Source: a virus
IMG/VR virus record: IMGVR_UViG_3300025876_000061
Coordinates: 1 to 35,362 of that record
DNA length: 35,362 bases
Direction: 5' to 3' (one strand)
The notes under the pieces are model-generated. The model was not told where the DNA came from. It was given only the letters and a program-made list of their open reading frames with translations, and made no database searches. The position numbers were made by a program, and so were the translations under genes. Every line of letters starts with the position of its first letter. Positions within the stretch are counted from its first letter, which is position 1. Below, one piece after another: positions 29,269 to 35,362 of this stretch.

Positions 29269-30404
29269 TAAGTAAGTGCTGCAACGGTTATCTCCGCCTT
29301 GCCTACGTATAGTGGACGTGCCGAAGATACTAATTGCTTAATGTCAAAACTAAACGTCCCATCAGTAGATGGTGTTACTGTAGAAGTTAGCGTGTAGTAG
29401 CCGATGCTTGGACTGTCAAATCCGTAAGCTCCATTAGCGGAGAGGCCGATAATATTGCTAGCGAGGAGTTCACCCTCAAACGTTCCGAGCTTAGCACCAG
29501 TGTCAAGGTCATCTGCGGTAAACACAGCATAGCTATCCGCAAACAAGCCAGAGTAGCTTGCGCTCATGAAAACGTTGCCGTTAAGCATATCACCAATTGC
29601 AAGTTTTACGGAAATCTCGTAGGTTACGCCAGCCTTCAATGCTTCGGACAGAATAGTGATTGGGGTTATAGCCTCAGACACGACCTCAAAATGGGTGCGC
29701 ATCGGTGTCTTTGTTCCGCCAGTGGCACTTGTGAAGAATAAAAGTGAATCCGCTGGAATTACGACCGCATCTTTTAAGCCAGCATTTACATCACTAACAT
29801 CATACCACCCAGCAGGTCCTTGAGATCCATCGTGATAAAGATATGCGGTAAAAGTTCCGTTTTGTCCGTCGAGTGAAGTTCCGTTTGCAAAAACTTCAAC
29901 GAAGTTTACGGGTGCAAAAACGTCTGGCGATGGTGTAATTAGCCCAGACTCAACAAACCCAGAGTTCAACAGTGTAACCGTGCCACTTGCGGCAACGGAG
30001 TCTAGCTTGTGTGACTTAGCTGACGTAATCACCTCATACGTAGCAGGTCCAGTAAATTGAACGAACTGACCGCTGTCAGAGTTAATCATCACTTGCCCGA
30101 CTACAGCATCAGCAACCGCATCAATTTCAGCAGTTGTTCCCGATGGCGGGACAAAGCCCCCGAACTCTACGGTGTCAGCAGCACCCAGCTCTAGATTAGT
30201 CCTAGCAACTGATGCCGTAGCTGTAAGCTCAGACAGATTGTTTGCCGCCAATAGATCACCACCGCCACCACCACCACTGATGTTTGTAATCAGGCTACCG
30301 TCCAGAGCAGGATATTTCCCGTCGGCTGTAGCTACAATGGCATTGTTTGGCTGGTTGCCCTTTAATGCCCATACTGATTCGATTGGAGTGGTGTTTTGTG
30401 GCAT
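29268..30404 (-). CDS. Tail fibre-like protein, 378 aa
   Basis: A 378-residue protein with a fibre-type N-terminus (ALKGNQPNNAIVATADGKYP), a Gly-run, and an SVARTNLELGAADTVEFGG motif near residues 64-82 typical of fibre repeats. The rest is beta-rich (Thr, Ser, Asp). Probably an adsorption structure. Confidence 0.65.
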   Translation of the reverse strand: MPQNTTPIESVWALKGNQPNNAIVATADGKYPALDGSLITNISGGGGGGDLLAANNLSELTATASVARTNLELGAADTVEFGGFVPPSGTTAEIDAVADAVVGQVMINSDSGQFVQFTGPATYEVITSAKSHKLDSVAASGTVTLLNSGFVESGLITPSPDVFAPVNFVEVFANGTSLDGQNGTFTAYLYHDGSQGPAGWYDVSDVNAGLKDAVVIPADSLLFFTSATGGTKTPMRTHFEVVSEAITPITILSEALKAGVTYEISVKLAIGDMLNGNVFMSASYSGLFADSYAVFTADDLDTGAKLGTFEGELLASNIIGLSANGAYGFDSPSIGYYTLTSTVTPSTDGTFSFDIKQLVSSARPLYVGKAEITVAALT

Positions 30405-30405
30405 A

Positions 30406-30717
30406 TTAAATTTCTTCTGGCGTTGGTAATAGTGCTAGGAATGCATCTTTGTCTACGACTTCACACTCCTCCAGTTTAGCTTGATCAAGCATTGCCCACA
30501 GTTCGCTGTAGACGCCACCTGCGGCAACTTCTGTGTAAATGTCACAACAAGAACCGTAGCTTCCGTCAATTAACAGCACTGGGCTGATGCGGTTGCTAGT
30601 AGTTAAGGTGTCCTGCTTGGCAAGCATTGAGTCCCGCAGTTCTGCTGAAATCAGAAGATAGTTTTGGCTGAGTTCTTCAGTCGTAGGGCTAGTAGCTAGG
30701 TATTCTGATGGGGTCAT
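30406..30717 (-). CDS. Hypothetical tail-region protein, 103 aa
   Basis: A small acidic protein (MTPSEYLATSPTTEELSQNY...) with SCC in the middle (DGSYGSCCDIYT). It lies between two fibre-like genes, 3 nt from each neighbour or closer. No family is recognised; it may be a fibre chaperone or assembly protein. Confidence 0.55.
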   Translation of the reverse strand: MTPSEYLATSPTTEELSQNYLLISAELRDSMLAKQDTLTTSNRISPVLLIDGSYGSCCDIYTEVAAGGVYSELWAMLDQAKLEECEVVDKDAFLALLPTPEEI

Positions 30718-30719
30718 AA

Positions 30720-31544
30720 TTAAATTGCTGCGATTTCAGAAAGTAATGTTGCTTGCAAGCCCTCTAAGGTAGCAAGGTTAAGTGCAGGGCCTGCGTGGTA
30801 GGTTGCTAATCGGAACGAACCACTTGTTGTTCCGTTAATAGCAAATATATCCAGATTGCCAGAAGCTGGAGTAACCGATGCTGTTGTGCGTGTACCAGTT
30901 GTCCCATTTGATCGGTAGTCGTAGCCTGTTGAAGCCGAGCGAGAAAGTCCCAATAGACCAACGGTAGTAGAAGCACTTCCAGTTACAGCTTGCAAACCAT
31001 AACAGGCAGTAATGAAGCTGCCCCTAGCCCCAAAGCCATTTGAGAGGTTTGTTCCAAAGTGAAAAGGATTGGTTCCGCTTACAGTTTCTGTTCTGTATAC
31101 ACTGGCTGAAGTGTCATTCTGTGCGTAATTTGATTGATCTGTGTTAGTTTTGATTATTTTAGAGGTCCCATTGCATAATAGTCCAGTAACTTGATTCAGG
31201 TCACCTGAAACAAAGTTATTGTTGGTCAGCGTTGGCATTGTGGACTTCAACGGAACAGTTACACCCTGTATGCCTACACCCACGAACGATGCGGCGGATT
31301 CCAGATTGTCCCAGTATGCTCCACCGAGTGCAACCAGACCATCAATGTAGTTAGCTAGCGGCTGCTTGTAGGTCGTGTATGTCGTATCACCCGCAGTGTC
31401 CAAGCGGTCGAAGTAGTCCTGCGCCTCTGCAGAGAATGCTCCGCCAGCAGAGTATACCTGTGTCGATCCTAAATATGCAAGTGCGACCTCAGTTGCTCCG
31501 AGGTATATCTTGTCCGCTAGTGAACTGCCGAGTGATAAAGCCAT
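30720..31544 (-). CDS. Tail or fibre protein, 274 aa
   Basis: An N-terminal segment (LADKIYLGATEVALAYLGST, residues 10-29) with repeated YLG, followed by a helical part (AEAQDYFDRLDTAGD) and a long beta-rich, Ser/Thr/Gly-rich C-terminus resembling a lectin-like fold. Located among fibre genes. Probably part of the adsorption apparatus. Confidence 0.6.
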   Translation of the reverse strand: MALSLGSSLADKIYLGATEVALAYLGSTQVYSAGGAFSAEAQDYFDRLDTAGDTTYTTYKQPLANYIDGLVALGGAYWDNLESAASFVGVGIQGVTVPLKSTMPTLTNNNFVSGDLNQVTGLLCNGTSKIIKTNTDQSNYAQNDTSASVYRTETVSGTNPFHFGTNLSNGFGARGSFITACYGLQAVTGSASTTVGLLGLSRSASTGYDYRSNGTTGTRTTASVTPASGNLDIFAINGTTSGSFRLATYHAGPALNLATLEGLQATLLSEIAAI

Positions 31545-31547
31545 ACG

Positions 31548-31910
31548 TTATCCGTTGATGATGTAGAATGTAGTAGCGACTGGTGTGCCAGCGTCATACT
31601 CAGCTTGAGTAAGACTGACAACGTTGAGAACCTGATCGCTTCCAGTAGGTTCGCCAGATACTGCACTCTCAATTGTATTTACTTCTGCACCCGCTGCAAT
31701 GCCGTCAAGCTTAGTCTTGTCGCCATCGACGAAAGGACCTTCAGCAGGTGGCTGCTGTGCCGTGCCTGCCAATACGCCTTGTGCCGCTGTAGCGTAGTCC
31801 GTGGATGCTGTTGTAGCCGCTGTGCCTAGTTCTAGGTTGGAGCGGGCTGCTGAATTAGAGGCACTCTGTAGTAGAGTGTCTATGTCTGTTGATACTGTGA
31901 AGTCTGCCAT
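31548..31910 (-). CDS. Short fibre-repeat protein, 120 aa
   Basis: A 120-residue protein with a fibre repeat (SAARSNLELGTAATTASTDY, residues 20-39) and a second KTKLDGIAAGAEVN motif around residues 65-78, both common in phage fibre shafts. Short for a fibre; it may be a trimming product or an accessory shaft. Its DNA matches part of the 505-residue fibre gene. Confidence 0.65.
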   Translation of the reverse strand: MADFTVSTDIDTLLQSASNSAARSNLELGTAATTASTDYATAAQGVLAGTAQQPPAEGPFVDGDKTKLDGIAAGAEVNTIESAVSGEPTGSDQVLNVVSLTQAEYDAGTPVATTFYIING

Positions 31911-31922
31911 AATATTATTGAG

Positions 31923-32102
31923 TTAAGATCCGAAGGGTCGTTTATATAGTGATATTGCGTCTGGTTGACGGTATAGGGAAAGACCATCTGGTCGTAGGTA
32001 GTTATCAACCCCTGGAATTACTGGAGTTAAATCTGGTCGAGCGCCACGAAATCTACGTGTGCCAACATTGCCAAAGGATCGTCTGAATCTAAAGTGCGCC
32101 AT
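31923..32102 (-). CDS. Small basic protein, 59 aa
   Basis: The ATG (forward 32100-32102) begins MAHFRFRRSFGNVGTRRFRG and the product ends KRPFGS; it is Arg-rich and short. It starts 2 nt after the stop of the adaptor-like gene and ends just before the fibre-repeat gene. No family is recognised; it may be a virion minor protein. Confidence 0.6.
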   Translation of the reverse strand: MAHFRFRRSFGNVGTRRFRGARPDLTPVIPGVDNYLRPDGLSLYRQPDAISLYKRPFGS

Positions 32103-32104
32103 AT

Positions 32105-33037
32105 TTACTTGACCGAGTTATCGGTTGAATACTGGGTTTTAAGTTGATTAGTGAGTGCCGCAATAGCACCGTCCCTGCTAGGCTTCATAAGCGCACGCTC
32201 AAGGGCATTGTTTACGTCACGTAGGGCTATAGGGTTGAAACCACTGTCGCTGTCCTGTGAGGCCCTGTAGGAGCGTGCAGCGTCATACGCCATAAATTCC
32301 GCCCACTCTGAGGGAACTTCTGATATTGTGCCAGACTCGCCATTGCCGTATTTGTCTGTCCACGCCTTTTTGTAGGCTACATAGATTGTCCCCGTGACAT
32401 TGCTTGCAACGCGAATGCCATTGTTGTCTGGGTATGCTGTGAGGGTTTGCGGATCATTGCCAGACCACTTTGCTGCGCCCCAGTATGCAATAGCTTCGCC
32501 AATCTCTGACAGCTCTTGGACATACGGAGATAGGTCCACGCCTTGATCTGTAACCCACCCTGTTTCTGGTGGTGTGGCGTCTACTCCGTCGTTGTAGTAA
32601 AGGACATCACCTGGCTCATACAGCCAGTCGCCGTTGCTTGTAACGATAGTGCCAGCGGAGGTAATGTAAACTAGCGAGGAAATCTCCCATCGAGATCCAC
32701 TCCACTTGAGGCTAAAGTTCGCGACACCGTCCCTGACAATATTGTAATTTGCCTTGGTGTTTGCGTCGCCATTGCGCACGTATAGTCCGTTGGAGAAACT
32801 GAATCCGCCGCCGTAGACGTTGTATCCGTCCTCTGTCGTGGCAATATACCCACGTGCTGCTGTGCGAGGCTCTAGCACTAGGTAGCGAGACCAGTAGCGA
32901 GACTCATCATAAATGGTACGTGCTGCCGAGTTTAACAGGAATCCAATATTCTGTAGCTCTGTCCCCGACGAGAACGAAGCACCCGCCCGTGCTTGAGTTA
33001 GCCCAACTACTTCATCCCATGTTCTTGTGTTTGCCAT
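32105..33037 (-). CDS. Probable head-tail adaptor protein, 310 aa
   Basis: A 310-residue protein. The N-terminus (TRTWDEVVGLTQARAG, then FLLNSAARTIYDESRYW) and the C-terminal helices (SEWAEFMAYDAARSYRASQD, then LRDVNNALERAL) resemble phage adaptor proteins that join portal to tail. A beta insert lies between. It follows the capsid gene in the structural operon, the usual place for an adaptor. I am fairly but not fully sure. Confidence 0.55.
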   Translation of the reverse strand: MANTRTWDEVVGLTQARAGASFSSGTELQNIGFLLNSAARTIYDESRYWSRYLVLEPRTAARGYIATTEDGYNVYGGGFSFSNGLYVRNGDANTKANYNIVRDGVANFSLKWSGSRWEISSLVYITSAGTIVTSNGDWLYEPGDVLYYNDGVDATPPETGWVTDQGVDLSPYVQELSEIGEAIAYWGAAKWSGNDPQTLTAYPDNNGIRVASNVTGTIYVAYKKAWTDKYGNGESGTISEVPSEWAEFMAYDAARSYRASQDSDSGFNPIALRDVNNALERALMKPSRDGAIAALTNQLKTQYSTDNSVK

Positions 33038-33059
33038 TAGTTTTAAATTTGGTTAAGTG

Positions 33060-33380
33060 TTACAGCCACTCGCCCGTGAGGCCGCGCTCCTTAAAGTCCT
33101 TCTGTTTCCATGCTAAATAATCGGGATTAACGAAATCGGTCCCGTCCGTTGCCTTGCAATCAAACTCCATTTCTTTTTGTTCAAACACGTCGAAGCAGCC
33201 AGCAAAGTTTAGAACACTGTTCTCACTACTCTTATTGCCACCGCCATACGTCTTTTTCATGTACTGACGCATTACCTCGTCCCGACGCGCTCGTCCTGCT
33301 GGGGACATTAACCATTGCCGACGCAACTCCATTTTTGCTGCCAGTGCTGTCAGCTCTTCATCAGTTAATATCTTTCTCAT
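33060..33380 (-). CDS. Hypothetical structural-region protein, 106 aa
   Basis: A 106-residue protein. The N-terminus is basic and helical (ALAAKMELRRQWLMSPAGRA). The rest contains Cys and aromatic residues (FAGCFDVFEQKEMEFDCKAT). It sits between the capsid gene and the adaptor-like gene. No family is recognised. Confidence 0.6.
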   Translation of the reverse strand: MRKILTDEELTALAAKMELRRQWLMSPAGRARRDEVMRQYMKKTYGGGNKSSENSVLNFAGCFDVFEQKEMEFDCKATDGTDFVNPDYLAWKQKDFKERGLTGEWL

Positions 33381-33384
33381 AATT

Positions 33385-33450
33385 CTAATACTTGCTTTTT
33401 ACTTTACCTGCGGTGTTGCCTTTGTGCTTACATTTAGGTTTGTTCGTCAT
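33385..33450 (-). CDS. Tiny basic peptide, 21 aa
   Basis: A 21-codon frame (forward cat 33448-33450) encoding MTNKPKCKHKGNTAGKVKSK plus Tyr. It lies in the gap between capsid and the next gene. Too short to be sure, but it starts after an A-rich leader like its neighbours. Confidence 0.3.
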   Translation of the reverse strand: MTNKPKCKHKGNTAGKVKSKY

Positions 33451-33491
33451 AATTTTTGTGTCCCTGTGGTTTATTGTAACATACAAGTAAA

Positions 33492-33523
33492 GGGAGCGTG
33501 CCAATTGATGACACGCTCCCGAA
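33492..33523 (-). terminator. Terminator after major capsid gene
   Basis: On the minus strand GGGAGCGTG pairs with CACGCTCCC (forward 33512-33520 and 33492-33500), followed by TTTACTT. A partial terminator here would raise capsid mRNA over the downstream genes. Confidence 0.75.
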
Positions 33524-33538
33524 ACTAACTAACGCTTT

Positions 33539-34498
33539 CTAGCTTTCATCTGAGAACTGGATTTTTCCAAGACCATTAGGTCCTGTGGTCATAAGTGCGT
33601 AGCGTGTATCTACTGCGCCCTTATAGCTACCCCCTAAAAATGGATAGTTCTCTGACTCGATGCCTTGGTACTCTGCAACGTGCAGAAGGCTTGGGTTGAT
33701 GAAGTAACCGCGATCCGAGGAAGGCATGCAATTAGGATTAGCACTCTTCATCTTGATTTGACCGAACTGAGAGTCAATGATCTCAACCATCCAAGGGATA
33801 GTAGTAGTACCATTCACGTTGTAGTCAACTTGAGAAGCTGCACCTGCTGTGCGTGTGAACGAAGCAACGATGTGCTCGCGAAGACCTGGACCAGCGACCA
33901 ACCAAAGATCTTGCATGGTTGTGTCTTGGCTCCACATCGAAGCGATTTGTGCGCCCATTGCGGCATCATCGTAGTCAGCTTTGAGACCGCCGTAGATAGA
34001 TGCTGCTGGAGTTACGTAGAGTGCGTCAACACCATTTGCTGCAGTATTTGAGATAAGAGCGCCGATACCAGCGGTAGCACCACCAGTTGTACCTGGAACG
34101 TCAGCAGTGACGCCTTGGTCACCACAGAGAACGTACTCTTTGTCAATCGCAACTTCAATTGCAGACTTGTCGGCTGCTTTGATCATGTTGGAGATAACAG
34201 CGGAGTCTTCTTGCTCTTGCTCTTTTGATACAGCGTACTCAACAACTGTGCGTTGTGCTTGACCTTCAAACTCGCGAACTTGCGAGAATGCGTCGCGACC
34301 TGTGTTTGTGTCAGCGCCTTCAACGTGTGGTGTATTTGCCACAGCCTTCAGCTTGTCCATGAGACAGCGAGGGCGCTTGTTCTTGGTTGCTGTGTGATTC
34401 AGCAAGCCTGTTACGGGTGTGATGTCTGCTGCCAGCAATTCAGCGGTCTGCTTTAGAGACTCGCGATTACCGACTGTGCTTGAATATGTTTGTGCCAT
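33539..34498 (-). CDS. Major capsid protein, SU10/DUF5309-like
   Basis: A 319-residue protein that builds the phage head. The pattern resembles the SU10/DUF5309 capsid group: N-terminal LKQTAELLAADITPVTGLLNH, then DAFSQVREFEGQAQRTVVEY, a central stretch, and C-terminal RGYFINPSLLHVAEYQGIES with FLGGSYKGAVDTRYALMT. It follows a coiled-coil gene and is followed by its own terminator, both usual for a capsid gene. Family identification is from pattern, not search. Confidence 0.8.
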   Translation of the reverse strand: MAQTYSSTVGNRESLKQTAELLAADITPVTGLLNHTATKNKRPRCLMDKLKAVANTPHVEGADTNTGRDAFSQVREFEGQAQRTVVEYAVSKEQEQEDSAVISNMIKAADKSAIEVAIDKEYVLCGDQGVTADVPGTTGGATAGIGALISNTAANGVDALYVTPAASIYGGLKADYDDAAMGAQIASMWSQDTTMQDLWLVAGPGLREHIVASFTRTAGAASQVDYNVNGTTTIPWMVEIIDSQFGQIKMKSANPNCMPSSDRGYFINPSLLHVAEYQGIESENYPFLGGSYKGAVDTRYALMTTGPNGLGKIQFSDES

Positions 34499-34502
34499 GA
34501 TA

Positions 34503-35362
34503 TTATTTTCTGTTTAAGATTCTGATTTGCTGGTCAGCGTCGCGCCGAGCAGCTATTGTTTGCCTTGGATCGCTTACGATCTTCTGCAGTTTTTTGACCT
34601 GCACACTAGCACTGTTCGATCGTTTCGGTGATCTTCCAGCTTTTGTATCCAGTGAGACGCTCTCCGTTTTAGACTTGGGAGCCTTGCGCTTGAGCTTCTT
34701 GCTGAACTTCTTGGTCTCTGGCACTTTAGTTACTGCCGCACGACCAAGGATCTCAATTAGCTCCTTTGCATACTCTGGGAGGATATTCTTAACCAACTCA
34801 AACTTTGGGTTAGACAAAAGAGTTTCATACTCCTTAGCTTCGTCCGAGTCGTCTTCGATCCCTAGTTTGCCACGGACTTCTCCGATGACACCATCTGTAT
34901 CCCCAAGCGTTTCTGAGACTTTTTTTATCTCCGACCTGCGACTACGTAATGGCTCTAGCTTCTCCTCTTCCCTGTCAATGGCATTGAGCAATTGATCTAC
35001 AGACATGAACTGGCTTCCAAACATAACTCCAGACTCGTCTTCACCAGTCTTCTCGTTATATTGCTCAACCCGATCAGTAATCAGCTTGCGGTTCCAACCT
35101 TTAATGTTGACCTCCGTTTGCTTGATTGCTTCGTCTGCGCTCTCTACTGATCTAATGTTGGCGTATGGATTGTCGCTTGTAACAACATTTGCAGATAATT
35201 CCTGCACTTGTTCTTGTAGCCTCTCAATCTCTGCTTTCCGCTCTTTGTCCTGCAAGCGAGCTTTAGTCAGGGCTTTCCCTGCTTTTGCCGATACTTGCTG
35301 TGTAAGTGCTTCTAGCTCTTCCTCGTTTAGATCCTCAATGTCAAATCCTCCATCATCTGAAG
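34503..35362 (-). CDS. Coiled-coil, scaffold-like protein, N-terminus off window
   Basis: The reading frame is open to the right edge; the TTG near 35255 is not a convincing start, because in-frame codons continue upstream (SDDGGFDIEDLNEEELEALT...). Visible residues number about 286. It is rich in Lys and Glu, with long helices (KERKAEIERLQEQVQELSAN) and a basic Ser/Lys tail. Directly upstream of the capsid gene it may be the scaffold protein, though a head protein of another kind is possible. Partial gene. Confidence 0.6.
   Translation of the reverse strand, partial: SDDGGFDIEDLNEEELEALTQQVSAKAGKALTKARLQDKERKAEIERLQEQVQELSANVVTSDNPYANIRSVESADEAIKQTEVNIKGWNRKLITDRVEQYNEKTGEDESGVMFGSQFMSVDQLLNAIDREEEKLEPLRSRRSEIKKVSETLGDTDGVIGEVRGKLGIEDDSDEAKEYETLLSNPKFELVKNILPEYAKELIEILGRAAVTKVPETKKFSKKLKRKAPKSKTESVSLDTKAGRSPKRSNSASVQVKKLQKIVSDPRQTIAARRDADQQIRILNRK

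Noticed and set aside
1-35362. CRISPR arrays, tRNA genes, integrase or lysogeny repressor
   Set aside because: No regularly spaced repeats of CRISPR type, no tRNA cloverleaf pattern and no integrase or CI-like motifs were seen, so lysogeny is not supported from this window.
1-35362. Complete circular genome opened at the window ends
   Set aside because: Joining the ends would run the first gene into a stop 11 codons later, in a frame different from the last gene, and no portal gene is present, so the ends cannot be shown to be contiguous.

Overview
The window looks like most of the genome of a tailed double-stranded DNA bacteriophage, probably a podovirus. Evidence for a phage: a large terminase, a SU10/DUF5309-like major capsid protein, a tail-fibre cluster, and two large internal-virion-like proteins, with no tape-measure or sheath gene visible. 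No portal gene is visible. The first and last genes run off the window edges, so the portal and other head genes probably lie just outside. The host is not identifiable. The sigma70-type promoters (TTGACA, 17-nt spacer, TATAAT-like) fit many bacterial phyla. A small spanin-like lipoprotein favours a Gram-negative host. Early genes are mostly preceded by A/C-rich leaders without a Shine-Dalgarno sequence, which suggests a host that initiates translation without it.

Layout: (1) 1-3742, minus strand: an edge-truncated gene, terminase large subunit interrupted by a 143-residue mini-intein, probable small terminase, and three small genes. (2) 3743-4910: a divergent non-coding region of about 1.2 kb with an operator-like array, a consensus promoter driving a candidate small RNA, and iteron-like repeats. 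(3) 4911-17253, plus strand: early and replication genes. These include many small unknown proteins, an HNH-type protein, a possible nucleotide diphosphohydrolase, an ERF recombinase, a DUF3127-like ssDNA-binding protein, a replication initiator carrying internal iterons, a DnaB helicase, a SWIM zinc finger, a C5-cytosine methyltransferase overlapped almost end to end by a second ORF, two HNH-AP2 endonuclease paralogues and a metallophosphoesterase. One exported-protein gene lies on the opposite strand. (4) 17254-17463: a convergent terminator region. (5) 17464-35362, minus strand: from upstream to downstream, a coiled-coil (scaffold-like) protein, capsid, adaptor, tail-fibre genes, a chymotrypsin-like protease, a lysis-like cassette (two membrane proteins, a lipoprotein, an alpha/beta hydrolase-like protein), more tail genes, and two large internal-virion-like proteins.

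How the genes fit together: the initiator, DnaB, ERF and ssDNA-binding proteins form a replication-recombination set with two candidate origins. The methyltransferase would protect phage DNA. The late genes are packed with TAATG or ATGA overlaps, so they are probably translationally coupled. I saw no DNA or RNA polymerase, integrase or repressor. The most notable features are the doubly coded methyltransferase locus, the intein inside the terminase Walker A motif, a three-copy dispersed repeat at gene 3' ends, and a candidate promoter-hairpin-terminator RNA.
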